Assembly (NCBI RefSeq): GCF_014196055.1
Contig: NZ_JACICY010000010.1
Location: 29,851-93,850 of the forward strand
Reading direction: 5' to 3'
Origin: Novosphingobium hassiacum
Lineage (GTDB): Bacteria > Pseudomonadota > Alphaproteobacteria > Sphingomonadales > Sphingomonadaceae
Length of the DNA: 64,000 bases
The position numbers were made by a program, and so were the translations under genes. The notes under the pieces were generated by a model that made no database searches, was not told where the DNA came from, and saw only the letters and a program-made list of their open reading frames with translations. Of this stretch, positions 7,912 through 16,287 are shown piece after piece; the stretch's first letter is position 1; each line of letters starts with the position of its first letter.

Positions 7912-9075
7912 TCAGGACAAGATGCCGTCGTTTTCCATGTTGTAGGGCTCGGTCGCATCACCGTTGCGGAACTTGGTGGTCCACTGCGGATCACCGATGA
8001 TTGCGCGACCCACGGCCACCAGATCGAACTCGCCCGCGTTGAAGCGATCAAACAATGGCCCGAAGTCTGATACGACGGCGGCGGCCTTGTCGCGATCGTA
8101 CATGCCCTGGTTGATGCCCACGCCGCCAACGGCCATCGAAAGTTTGCCGGTAACCTTCTTCGCAACGCCTGCCAGCGATGCAGGATCACCTTCGAACCCG
8201 GCCCGATTGTAGTAGCGCACGCTGGCATCGAAAACATCGACGCCAGCGACGGCCAGCGGCATGAGAACCTCGCGCAGCTCGGCAGCATTGTCGGCCAGCG
8301 TCGCGCGGAAATCCTGCTGCTTCCACTGCGAAAAGCGGAAGAAGATCGGCATGCCTTCCCCGATTGCGGCGCGGATGCGGCGCACGATCTCGGCAGGGAA
8401 AGCCGACCGCTTTTCGCGGCTGCCGCCCCATCGGTCGGTGCGTTGGTTGGTGCCTTCCCACAGGAAGTTGTCGAGAAGATAGCCATGGCCACCGTGTAGC
8501 GCGATACCATCAAAACCGGCTTCCACCGCATTCACGGCACTGCGAACGAACGCTTCGATAGTATCCTCGATAAGCGCATCACTCATCGGATCGCCGATGT
8601 TAGGATCGGCCGGAATGCTCTTGGGATCGATCGAGGTCATCCGACCGAGCGGCCCCCAGATACCGGAAGGACTGACGCTTGCCACATCCGGGTAAGGTCC
8701 GGTCCCGGGCTTGCGCATGACGCCCTGATGCCAGAGCTGCGGGATGATCTTTGCCCCGTTGGCATGAACCTGGTCGACGACCTTGCGCCAACCTTCGATC
8801 GAAGCTGCGCTGCCCAGCAGCGGAATGTTGTTTTCACCAAGGCCTGCATCGCCCAGCGCCGCCGGATGATCGACCGCAACGCCCTCGGTCACGATCAGGC
8901 CAACGCCGCCCTCAGCGCGGCGGCGGTAGTATGCAACGACATCATCGGTCGGCACGCCGTCGGGACAGAAACCGCGGGTCATCGGCGACATGACGATGCG
9001 ATTGCGCAAGTGCATGTCGCGAATTTCAAGCGGTTGGAACAGGGCCTCGCGGGTTGCGCTCTGCTGTTCAGTCAT
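7912..9075 (-). CDS. Old Yellow Enzyme-family NADH:flavin oxidoreductase
   Basis: A 387-residue single-domain FMN enzyme with a TIM-barrel fold. It contains RNRIVMSPMTRG near the N-terminus, QLWHQGV, the barrel motif HGGHGYLLDNFLWEGTNQR and WGGSREKR, and AVGRAIIGDPQW near the C-terminus for phosphate binding. Unlike the FadH-like enzyme at 18054 it has no Fe-S or NAD domains. It would reduce an activated C=C of an enone or dienoyl intermediate. Start choice: ATG at 9075 is preceded by AAGGA 8 bases upstream, better than the GTG at 9093. It is separated from the ligase upstream by 117 bp and from thiolase downstream by 127 bp, both without visible signals. Confidence 0.9.
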   Translation of the reverse strand: MTEQQSATREALFQPLEIRDMHLRNRIVMSPMTRGFCPDGVPTDDVVAYYRRRAEGGVGLIVTEGVAVDHPAALGDAGLGENNIPLLGSAASIEGWRKVVDQVHANGAKIIPQLWHQGVMRKPGTGPYPDVASVSPSGIWGPLGRMTSIDPKSIPADPNIGDPMSDALIEDTIEAFVRSAVNAVEAGFDGIALHGGHGYLLDNFLWEGTNQRTDRWGGSREKRSAFPAEIVRRIRAAIGEGMPIFFRFSQWKQQDFRATLADNAAELREVLMPLAVAGVDVFDASVRYYNRAGFEGDPASLAGVAKKVTGKLSMAVGGVGINQGMYDRDKAAAVVSDFGPLFDRFNAGEFDLVAVGRAIIGDPQWTTKFRNGDATEPYNMENDGILS

Positions 9076-9192
9076 CGATGCCCATTCCTTCACGTCGGGA
9101 TGATTTGTCTCAAGGCGCCCGTCTTGCCGCCTACGCGCGAACTGCCAATGCCCTTCCTGCGCGAGGCAATTGTGAATGCAATTCAGGGCAAT

Positions 9193-10758
9193 TCAATTCA
9201 CCCGGCGCTCATGCCCCTGCCAGAACGGTTCGCGCAGCACGCGGCGAAGCAATTTGTTGCCTGCATTGCGCGGCAGGGATTGGGCCAGCACCACCTGCTT
9301 GGGCAATTTGAAGCGGGCAAGCTTTCCATCAAGCCAGGCAAGCACCGAGGCCAGATCGGGGGACGTGCCCTCGCGGGGAACGATCAGCGCCACGACTTCC
9401 TCACCCCATCGCGCTGAAGGCGCACCGACAACGGCAACGTCGGCAACATCGGGGTGGCCGAAAATGGCATTCTCCACTTCGGCCGGATAAACATTCTCAC
9501 CGCCGCTAATGATCATATCCTTCGCGCGATCAAGGACATAGAGGTAACCGTCGGCATCGATGCGCCCGATATCGCCGGTACGCATCCATCCGTCCGGACC
9601 AAATACCTCGGCGTTGGCATCGGGGCGCTTCCAGTAGCCGGGCATGACCGATCCTGATCGCACCACGATCTCGCCGGTGCTGTCAGCTCCCAGCAGGTTC
9701 CAGTCATCGTCGACAATGCCGATTTCGGCACCGGGCATTGCGGTTCCTGCCGAACGCAGTCGCCCGGGAACACCCGACGTGTGATCCGCAGGCTGAAGCG
9801 CCACGACGCCACCGGCGGCCTCGCTCATGCCATACATCTGCACGAAGCCACACCCGATCCGCGCGATCGCCTGGCGCAGAAGCGCTTCGGGAATGGGCGC
9901 TGCGCCATAAGTAATGTAGGCAAGCGACGAATAGTCCGCGCTGGCCGATTCCGGGTGTTCAAGCATGAGCTGCATGGCAGCGGGGGCCAGCAGGATGTGA
10001 CTGATCCCTTCGCGGGCGATCAGACCGGGCAATGCTCCGGCTTCGAACTCGCGCGTGATGACAACCCGTGCACCTGCGTAAAAACCAAACAGCGCATAGG
10101 CGGTGCCAGCGATATGGGCGACGGGCAGCACCTGCCCGATCGTACAGCCCGGCGTCGGAAACCAGTCCAGACCCGCGCGATAACCGGGCTCTCGCAACGC
10201 GAGCATGTTCCGGTTGGTCAGCATGGCCCCTTTGGGCCGTCCCGTCGTTCCCGAAGTATAGACCTGAAAAACCACGGCTTGCGGATCGACCCCATATGCA
10301 GGCAATGCTGCGCCATCGCTCCGATCTTCAAGCATGGCACGGTCAAGCAGTCGATGCGGCAATCCGCGAGCCCCCACCAAGCGCGCGGCGAGCGCGGCAA
10401 ACTCCGCGTCGCTGAAGAGGCAGGCCATCTCGGAATCGGCGACGATGTAAGCCAGTTCGTCTTCGGACAGGCGCCAATTGAGCGGAACGAGTACACATCC
10501 CAGCCGGGCGACCGCAAAGAACAACGCAAAGTAATAATCGCTGTTCTTGCCGAGGTAGCCAATCCTGTCGCCCGAGTTGTGCCCTTGCCCAACAAGCGCA
10601 GCGGCCACCGCAGCCGCCTGCCCGGACAGCTCGCGATAGGTCGTGGACCGCCCTTCGAACAGGGTAGCCACCTGATCGGGGGTCTGTTCGGCATGACAGG
10701 AAAGAACCGACCACACGGTCGTCATCCGCTCGTGGTCGAGTCTTGCCTGTCCGTTCAT
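9193..10758 (-). CDS. AMP-dependent acyl-CoA synthetase/ligase
   Basis: A 521-residue class I adenylate-forming ligase. It shows the P-loop VYTSGTTGRPKGAML (about 165-180), the adenine motif YGMSEAAGG, TGDIGRIDADGYLYVLDR with the hinge, and GGENVYPAEVENAI. The C-terminal lysine motif reads PRNAGNKLLRR rather than the common SGK, with the Lys kept. It would activate a carboxylate by ATP to the CoA thioester entering the operon's beta-oxidation. The ATG at 10758 follows the crotonase stop by 4 bp; upstream in-frame codons would fall inside that crotonase gene and are rejected. Substrate class (fatty, aromatic or ring-derived acid) cannot be read from the sequence. Confidence 0.92.
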   Translation of the reverse strand: MNGQARLDHERMTTVWSVLSCHAEQTPDQVATLFEGRSTTYRELSGQAAAVAAALVGQGHNSGDRIGYLGKNSDYYFALFFAVARLGCVLVPLNWRLSEDELAYIVADSEMACLFSDAEFAALAARLVGARGLPHRLLDRAMLEDRSDGAALPAYGVDPQAVVFQVYTSGTTGRPKGAMLTNRNMLALREPGYRAGLDWFPTPGCTIGQVLPVAHIAGTAYALFGFYAGARVVITREFEAGALPGLIAREGISHILLAPAAMQLMLEHPESASADYSSLAYITYGAAPIPEALLRQAIARIGCGFVQMYGMSEAAGGVVALQPADHTSGVPGRLRSAGTAMPGAEIGIVDDDWNLLGADSTGEIVVRSGSVMPGYWKRPDANAEVFGPDGWMRTGDIGRIDADGYLYVLDRAKDMIISGGENVYPAEVENAIFGHPDVADVAVVGAPSARWGEEVVALIVPREGTSPDLASVLAWLDGKLARFKLPKQVVLAQSLPRNAGNKLLRRVLREPFWQGHERRVN

Positions 10759-10762
10759 ACTT

Positions 10763-11521
10763 TCAGCATCCTTTCCAGACCGGCTTGCGCTTTTCTGCAA
10801 AGGCAGCTGCACCTTCACGCGCATCGGCCGAGGCAAAGACCGGCGCAGTGATCTCGAACTGCCGTTCGAACAGTTCGGCTTCGGACCATTCAAGGCTTTC
10901 CTTGAGTACACGGCGACTGACCGCAACGGCCATGGGGCCATTGGCCGCGATAACCTGTGCCAGCTTGATCGCCTCGGCCAGGGCCTGCCCTTCCTCGACG
11001 ACACGGTTTACCAGACCGGCATCTGCCAGCCGCTCGACCGGATAGATCTCGCCCGTCAGCACGAATTCTGCGGCAAGCTTCACCGGCATCTGCCGCGGCA
11101 AACGCACCAGTCCGCCTGCGTTGGCCACAAGCCCACGCTTCACTTCGGTGAGGCCGAACTTGGCCGTGCTTCCCGCAACGACCATGTCGCAGGCCAGCAT
11201 GATCTCGAAACCACCCGCCAGCGCGTACCCTTCGACTGCGGCGATGAAAGGCTTCTGTAGATCAGACTGGGTCATACCGGCAAAACCCGTTTGCGGCAGA
11301 CGTACCACTTCGCCGCGCAAGAAGGCCTTGAGGTCCATGCCGGCACAGAAATTGCCGCCAGCGCCAGTGATCACTGCGCAACGGATGGCTGGATCGGTGT
11401 TGACCTGTTGCGCTGCCGCCTCAACCGCCAGGGCTGTCTCGCGATCAATCGCGTTCCGCGCTTCGGGACGATTGATGGTGATGACCGCAACGCCATCGTC
11501 GATCTGGAATTCAATCGGCAT
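10763..11521 (-). CDS. Enoyl-CoA hydratase (both catalytic Glu kept)
   Basis: A 252-residue crotonase with FCAGMDLKAF and GYALAGGFEIML as oxyanion-hole segments. Both catalytic acids can be placed: Glu144-equivalent in FGLTEVKRG and Glu164-equivalent in LAAEFVLTG. Among the six crotonases of the window this one best fits a true syn-hydratase, adding water to a trans-2-enoyl-CoA made by the ACAD encoded just upstream. The ATG gives MPIEFQIDDGVAVI, typical of the family. The gene ends 4 bp before the ligase and starts 36 bp after the ACAD stop, inside the same minus-strand operon. Confidence 0.92.
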   Translation of the reverse strand: MPIEFQIDDGVAVITINRPEARNAIDRETALAVEAAAQQVNTDPAIRCAVITGAGGNFCAGMDLKAFLRGEVVRLPQTGFAGMTQSDLQKPFIAAVEGYALAGGFEIMLACDMVVAGSTAKFGLTEVKRGLVANAGGLVRLPRQMPVKLAAEFVLTGEIYPVERLADAGLVNRVVEEGQALAEAIKLAQVIAANGPMAVAVSRRVLKESLEWSEAELFERQFEITAPVFASADAREGAAAFAEKRKPVWKGC

Positions 11522-11557
11522 GCAACTCTCCGTTCAGGATTTTTCTGTTCATTTCGA

Positions 11558-12754
11558 TCAGATCGATCGTGCAATCAGCAGCTTCATCACTTCGCTTGCG
11601 CCGCCGTAGATGCGGAAGGCGCGGGCATCCTTGTACATTTCTGCAATGGGATATTCGGTCATGTATCCGTAGCCGCCGAACAGTTGCAGGCATTCGTCAA
11701 CCACGAAGGCCTGAGCCTCGGTCACGAACAACTTGGCCATTGAGGCAGTTGCCGCATCGAGTTCGCCGGCCAGCAGCCGCTCGGTGCAATTGTACAGGAA
11801 AGCCTTGGCAACTGTTGCCCGCGTCTTGCATTCGGCCAGCTTGAACTTGGTGTTCTGCTGATCGAACAGAGTGCCACCGAACATCTTGCGCGCCTTGCAG
11901 TGCTCCACTGTCACTTCCAGCGCGGCTTCCATCATGCCCATGGCCTGCCAGGCAATGACCAAACGCTCCTTGGGCAGCTGCTCCATCAGCATGCGGAAGC
12001 CCTGCCCTTCGACGCCCCCCAGCAGATTTTCGGCGGGGACACGCATGTCGTTGAAGAACAACTCGGCGGTGTCGCGCCCCTCCTGACCCAGCTTCTCAAG
12101 CAGACGGCCCCGCTCGAAGCCCTCGACCTTGTCGACCTCGACGACGAACAGCGAAATGCCCTTTGCGCCTGCATTCACGTCCGTCTTGGCGGCAACCACG
12201 ACCAGCGAGCAGCCGTGCCCGTTCGAGATGAACGTCTTTTGCCCGTTGATCACGTAATCGTCGCCATCGCTCCGTGCCGTCGTGCGCATGCCCTGCAGGT
12301 CAGATCCCGCCCCAGGCTCGGTCATCGCCACCGCGAGCAAGGTTTCGCCCGAAATGGCCGAGGGCAGCCAGCGCTGGCACTGCTCGGGCGTTGCGTAATA
12401 GTAAAGATAGGGCGCCACCACCGTCGTGTGCAGCGAATAGGCGAAGTTCAGAGCGTTCTTCCGGCCCTGCCGCTCCATCACCACGGCATCGTAACGGAAA
12501 TCCAGCCCAGACCCGCCATAAACTTCGGGAATGGTCGCGCCCAGAATGCCCGCATCGCCGGCCTTGCGCCAAGTATCATGTTCCACATACCCCTGTTCAC
12601 GCCAGCGACGTTGCGCAGTCGGATCGGCGTGCTCATCCAGGAATTTGTCGACCATGTCCTCGAACATGCGGATGTCTTCATTGTCCATGAAACCGGGACG
12701 CGGGAGGTCGAACGCTGCCAAGGGTTTAGGTCCTGCTTTAAGATTGCCCACCAC
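11558..12754 (-). CDS. Acyl-CoA dehydrogenase (LCAD-like)
   Basis: A 398-residue acyl-CoA dehydrogenase. It has MTEPGAGSDLQGMRT, the FAD-binding INGQKTFISNGHG, and C-terminal DECLQLFGGYGYMTEYP and RIYGGASEVMKLLIARS. The usual medium-chain catalytic Glu (YEGT) is Gly here; as in long-chain and isovaleryl-type enzymes, the base is likely in the helix containing MEQLPKERL. A GTG start at 12754 has GGGAG 8 bases upstream and keeps the FDLPRPGFMD segment conserved in relatives; an internal ATG at 12688 is possible. It is the first gene of the ten-gene minus-strand operon and is divergent from the KstD-like gene at 12911. Confidence 0.92.
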   Translation of the reverse strand: MVGNLKAGPKPLAAFDLPRPGFMDNEDIRMFEDMVDKFLDEHADPTAQRRWREQGYVEHDTWRKAGDAGILGATIPEVYGGSGLDFRYDAVVMERQGRKNALNFAYSLHTTVVAPYLYYYATPEQCQRWLPSAISGETLLAVAMTEPGAGSDLQGMRTTARSDGDDYVINGQKTFISNGHGCSLVVVAAKTDVNAGAKGISLFVVEVDKVEGFERGRLLEKLGQEGRDTAELFFNDMRVPAENLLGGVEGQGFRMLMEQLPKERLVIAWQAMGMMEAALEVTVEHCKARKMFGGTLFDQQNTKFKLAECKTRATVAKAFLYNCTERLLAGELDAATASMAKLFVTEAQAFVVDECLQLFGGYGYMTEYPIAEMYKDARAFRIYGGASEVMKLLIARSI

Positions 12755-12910
12755 ATCGCGGTCTCCCGCGAGCGAGGCTGGCTATAGCAGAAGGTCTTCA
12801 GGGCACTTGCCCCCAGCTGAATTGAGACGTTGCGGGACTTGCAAATCGAGTACGCAATGTCGTGGCAGACGATTTGACCGGATAGGCCACTCTCGAACTG
12901 GGAGAGCTAC
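12755..12910. promoter_or_regulatory. Divergent intergenic region (ACAD operon / KstD-like gene)
   Basis: This 156-bp gap separates the first genes of two oppositely oriented operons and must hold both promoters. I see no clear sigma-70 boxes. The GGGAGAG ribosome site of the plus-strand gene lies at its right end and GGGAG of the minus-strand gene at its left end. Confidence 0.5.
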
Positions 12911-14629
12911 ATGAGCGAACTTTACGACGTCATAATCGCCGGGTCAGGCTCAGCCGGAATGACGGCCGCGGTACGCGCCACCAAGCAGGGCCTGAAGGTG
13001 CTTGTCGTGGAAAAGGCCCACAAGATCGGCGGAACTTCGGCCACGTCCGGCGGCGTGACGTGGATTCCGAACCATGGCCTTGGCACTGATGATTCGAGCG
13101 CGCAGGCGATCGAATACATCAACGCCGTGGCCAATGGCCCCGTCCGCTCAGATCGAATCGACGCCTTTCTTGAAACCGGCCCGCAAATGATCGCCTTCCT
13201 CCGGGAGATCGGCATGGAGCCGGTGGTCATGCCTTGGCCCGATTACTACCCTGAAGCGCCCGGCGCCCGTGCCGATCGCTCTGTTGTCTTCCCCAAGTAT
13301 GATGGCCGCCGCCTTGGCGAGCTGTTCCCGCTGGTGCGCGAACAGTTCACACGTTTCAAGCTGATGAACCGCTACACGCTCGATTTCATGGAAGCCAACA
13401 CGATCTCGACCCGCAGCCCGGGCTGGATTCGCGAAGTGCTTAAAGTGATGGGGCGCTATTGGCTGGATTTTAGTACGCGCAGGCTCGATCGCCGTGACCG
13501 CGCGTTCAGCCTTGGTGCCGCGCTGATCGGTCCGCTGGTCGAACGCTACAGCGCCATGGGCGGAGAGTTTCTGATCGGCTGGGGCGTCAAGAAACTCGTC
13601 GTCGAAGGTGAGAAGGTTACCGGCGTCGAGATCGAACGGTTTGGCAAGCGCCGGACCGTACGCTCGCGCCATGGGGTGATCGTTTGTGCAGGCGGGTTCG
13701 AATGGAACCAGGAACTGCGCAATCGCTTCTTCACGATCCCGGGTGACACACGCTTCAGCAGCACGCCCGAAGAGGCCAATCGCGGTGAAATGCTCGAGGC
13801 CGGTATGGCGCTGGGCGCGGCGACCGAGTTCACCGAGACCGGCTGGTGGGTCCCGACGATGTCGCTGCCGCTGACCACCGCTTCCAACTTTGAAGAGATC
13901 CATCAAGCCGTATTCGACGTCGGCCGTCCGCACAGCGTCTGCGTCAACCGCAACGCCGACCGCTTCGTCGACGAGGCCTGCGGCTACGATCGCTTTGGCA
14001 ACGGCATGCTCGAAGACCAGCTGAAAACCGGGGCTAACACCCCTTGCTGGCTGATTTTCGACGCGACCTTCCGTTACAAGTTCACTGCGGGCGGTATCAT
14101 GCCGACAGCATTGATGCCCGACAGCAAGATCCCTGCTTCGTGGTGGGACCAGTACATCTTCCGGGCCCCAACCGTGCGGGAGCTGGCGCAGAAGATCGAT
14201 CTCGATCCCGCCAAGCTCGAAGCGACCGTTGCGCGCATGAACGGCTACGCAAAGACTGGCGTCGATCCGGAATTCGGACGCGGCGGCAACGCCTATGATC
14301 GCAACTTTGGCGATCCCAAGTTGAAGCCGAATCCCTGCCTTGGTTCGATAGACAAGGCGCCCTACTATGCCATGCCCGTGAACCTCGGCGACCTTGGCAC
14401 CAAGGGTGGCCTGAAGTGCGATGCGCAGGCGCGCGTGCTGGATGGCAACGATCGACCGATCCCTGGCCTCTACGCGGCAGGCAATGCTTCGGGCTCGCCA
14501 TTCGGCAATGCCTATCCGGGTGCCGGCGGCACCATCGGTCCTGCCATGGTCTTTGGCTTCATCGCTGCCGACATGATAGCGCAGGAAGCCAAGGGCGAAC
14601 TTGGAAAGTTCACCCACAACTCCGGCTGA
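12911..14629 (+). CDS. KstD-like flavoprotein (3-ketosteroid delta1-dehydrogenase family)
   Basis: A 572-residue FAD protein. The dinucleotide motif is VIIAGSGSAGMTAAV (residues 7-21). Positions matching the catalytic residues of Rhodococcus KstD1 can be found: Tyr in MPWPDYY (near 112), Tyr in GYDRFGNG (359), and PYY...GDLGTKGG (485-500) covering the third Tyr and the Gly. The C-terminal GNASGSPFGNAYPGAGG is the typical FAD-closing motif. KstD enzymes remove the trans-axial hydrogens of a 3-ketosteroid A ring; this protein may do that or act on an analogous cyclic ketone. ATG at 12911 has GGGAGAG upstream. It is followed by an SDR 48 bp downstream, and no signal peptide is seen. Substrate is inference from family residues. 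Confidence 0.88.
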   Translation: MSELYDVIIAGSGSAGMTAAVRATKQGLKVLVVEKAHKIGGTSATSGGVTWIPNHGLGTDDSSAQAIEYINAVANGPVRSDRIDAFLETGPQMIAFLREIGMEPVVMPWPDYYPEAPGARADRSVVFPKYDGRRLGELFPLVREQFTRFKLMNRYTLDFMEANTISTRSPGWIREVLKVMGRYWLDFSTRRLDRRDRAFSLGAALIGPLVERYSAMGGEFLIGWGVKKLVVEGEKVTGVEIERFGKRRTVRSRHGVIVCAGGFEWNQELRNRFFTIPGDTRFSSTPEEANRGEMLEAGMALGAATEFTETGWWVPTMSLPLTTASNFEEIHQAVFDVGRPHSVCVNRNADRFVDEACGYDRFGNGMLEDQLKTGANTPCWLIFDATFRYKFTAGGIMPTALMPDSKIPASWWDQYIFRAPTVRELAQKIDLDPAKLEATVARMNGYAKTGVDPEFGRGGNAYDRNFGDPKLKPNPCLGSIDKAPYYAMPVNLGDLGTKGGLKCDAQARVLDGNDRPIPGLYAAGNASGSPFGNAYPGAGGTIGPAMVFGFIAADMIAQEAKGELGKFTHNSG

Positions 14630-14677
14630 TCGACTGGCCGATCCTTTTCATTCACTTCAAAATATCGAGACAAATCA

Positions 14678-15463
14678 ATGGCACGTCTTGCAGGCAAAGT
14701 CGCAATCATCACCGGAGCAGCACGCGGTCAGGGCGAGGCCACTGCGCGTCTCTTCGCCGCCGAAGGCTGTTCGGTCGTGCTGACGGACATACTGGAGGAA
14801 GAAGGGCAGGCGGTTGCAGCCAGCATCGGTAACGGTGCCCGCTTTTGCCGGCACGACATTTCAAACGAGGCCGACTGGGCAAAAGTCGTGGCCGAGGCAC
14901 TTTCGGCATTCGGCAAGATCGACATTCTGGTCAACAATGCCGCGATTCCCCTGTTCAAGCCGATCGAGGATACGACACGGGCCGATCTCAGCCGTCTGTT
15001 CGATGTCAATGGCGTCGGCCCGTTTCTGGGCATCAAGGCGGTGCTGCCCTTGATGAAGCAGGCGCGCAAGGGTTCGATCGTCAACATCTCTTCGATCAAC
15101 GGCCTGCGCGGCACTACCGGCATGAGCGCCTATGACATGTGCAAGTGGGCGGTGCGAGGCCTTACCAAGACCATCGCGCTTGAAGGGGCCGCATTCAACG
15201 TGCGGGTCAATTCGGTGCACCCCGGCGCGATCGACACACCGATGCTCAATCCCGCTGCTGACCCGGACACATCGAAGCTTGCCAAGGACCTTGGCATTCC
15301 GTTCGGACGGGTGGGGCAGTCTGCCGAAGTAGCGGCCGCCAGCCTGTTCCTGGCCAGCGACGAGGCATCCTACGTCAGCGGTGCCGAGCTTGCCGTCGAC
15401 GGGGCTTGGAGTTCCGGGCTCGGCACCAACATCCAGGAAATCGAAGACGCTGCAAAGGCATGA
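14678..15463 (+). CDS. SDR oxidoreductase (3alpha/20beta-HSD-like)
   Basis: A 261-residue classical SDR. The cofactor motif TGAARGQGEATARLF, VVLTDILEEEG (Asp after strand 2, so NAD), VNNAA, Ser in VNISSINGLRG and Tyr-Lys in SAYDMCKWAV are all present. The layout resembles bacterial 3alpha,20beta-hydroxysteroid dehydrogenase and FabG3-type enzymes. It would interconvert a secondary alcohol and ketone, perhaps on the substrate or product of the KstD-like enzyme encoded 48 bp upstream on the same strand. The ribosome site before the ATG is weak (GAGAC), which suggests coupling to the upstream gene. It ends at a GC-rich hairpin facing a convergent SDR. Confidence 0.9.
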   Translation: MARLAGKVAIITGAARGQGEATARLFAAEGCSVVLTDILEEEGQAVAASIGNGARFCRHDISNEADWAKVVAEALSAFGKIDILVNNAAIPLFKPIEDTTRADLSRLFDVNGVGPFLGIKAVLPLMKQARKGSIVNISSINGLRGTTGMSAYDMCKWAVRGLTKTIALEGAAFNVRVNSVHPGAIDTPMLNPAADPDTSKLAKDLGIPFGRVGQSAEVAAASLFLASDEASYVSGAELAVDGAWSSGLGTNIQEIEDAAKA

Positions 15464-15470
15464 TCGTTAC

Positions 15471-15496
15471 GGGCCGCTGCCTTCGGGCGGCGGCCC
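15471..15496. terminator. UUCG-tetraloop hairpin between convergent SDR genes
   Basis: An 11-bp GC-rich stem (15471-15481 with 15486-15496, one G-T wobble) closes on a TTCG loop. It lies between the stop at 15463 (+) and the stop at 15515 (-). There is no long T-tract, so it may act as a bidirectional but not classic rho-independent terminator. Confidence 0.65.
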
Positions 15497-15514
15497 GCAC
15501 GTACTTCTGACGGA

Positions 15515-16279
15515 TTACAGGGTGTAGCCCCCGTCGACGATCAGCGTCTGCCCGGTCAGGTAGCTTGCCCGATCCGAAGCGAAGAACGCCGCCGCTTCGC
15601 CGATATCCTCGGCCAGGCCGAAACGGCGTAGCGGGATCGACTTGCGGAAGCCTTCCCAGAATTGGGGCGTCCAGCGCTCCGCCATATACTGCTCGCCCAG
15701 TCCCGAGTTCATCGCCCCCGGTGCAACGGTGTTGGCGCGAATGCCGTACTTGCCCTCTTCCTTGGCGATCCCGCGGCACAGCGCTTCGATCGCCGCCTTG
15801 GGCGCTGCGGAGATCGTGTCGCCTATGATTACCCGGGTGTTAGCCATCGAGGTGACCGCCACGATATTGCCCCCGCTTTGCGCGCGAAACATTGGCAGCA
15901 CGACCGACAGCATGCGGGTGAAGCCGATCGTCTCGGCCTCGAATACCGCACGCCACTGGTCTTCGGAGATCTCCGAGATGTACGGCTGGTCGATCGCGAT
16001 GCCGGCCGAATAGACAGCGCACCCCAGTTGCCCACCTTGTGCGACGACCGCCTCGACCGCAGCGCGAACCGAAGCGCTGTTGGTGGTGTCGCACTGCACG
16101 GGCAACCCGCGGCAACCCTCGGGCAAATCGGAGGCGAGCGCTTCGGCGCGTTCGCGCCCGTTGTGGTAGACGATGCCGATCACGGGCCAGTCACGGGCCA
16201 GCGCACGAACACAACCAGCGCCCAGCCCGCCCGATCCGCCAAAAACGATCGCGCTCTTGTCTGATTGTCCACTCATCAT
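15515..16279 (-). CDS. SDR with altered active site (FabL/FabG-like)
   Basis: A 254-residue SDR. The cofactor motif is VFGGSGGLGAGCVRAL and the NNAG segment is replaced by VYSAGIAI. The expected catalytic YxxxK reads SAAPK: the Lys can be placed but Tyr is Ser, and no Tyr lies at the FabL-type position seven residues before Lys. Catalysis may use another residue or the protein may be non-catalytic. The C-terminal TLIVDGGYTL is typical. Start: ATG at 16279 has GAGGG 5 bases upstream; an in-frame ATG at 16291 overlaps the stop of the upstream SDR (ATGA) and is also possible, so the two are coupled. Substrate is unknown. Confidence 0.85.
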   Translation of the reverse strand: MMSGQSDKSAIVFGGSGGLGAGCVRALARDWPVIGIVYHNGRERAEALASDLPEGCRGLPVQCDTTNSASVRAAVEAVVAQGGQLGCAVYSAGIAIDQPYISEISEDQWRAVFEAETIGFTRMLSVVLPMFRAQSGGNIVAVTSMANTRVIIGDTISAAPKAAIEALCRGIAKEEGKYGIRANTVAPGAMNSGLGEQYMAERWTPQFWEGFRKSIPLRRFGLAEDIGEAAAFFASDRASYLTGQTLIVDGGYTL

Positions 16280-16287
16280 TGCATCCC

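Noticed and set aside
13148..14617. A 489-codon open frame on the minus strand
   Set aside because: It is antisense to the KstD-like gene, which has clear family motifs along its length; the minus frame has none and reflects high-GC third-position bias.
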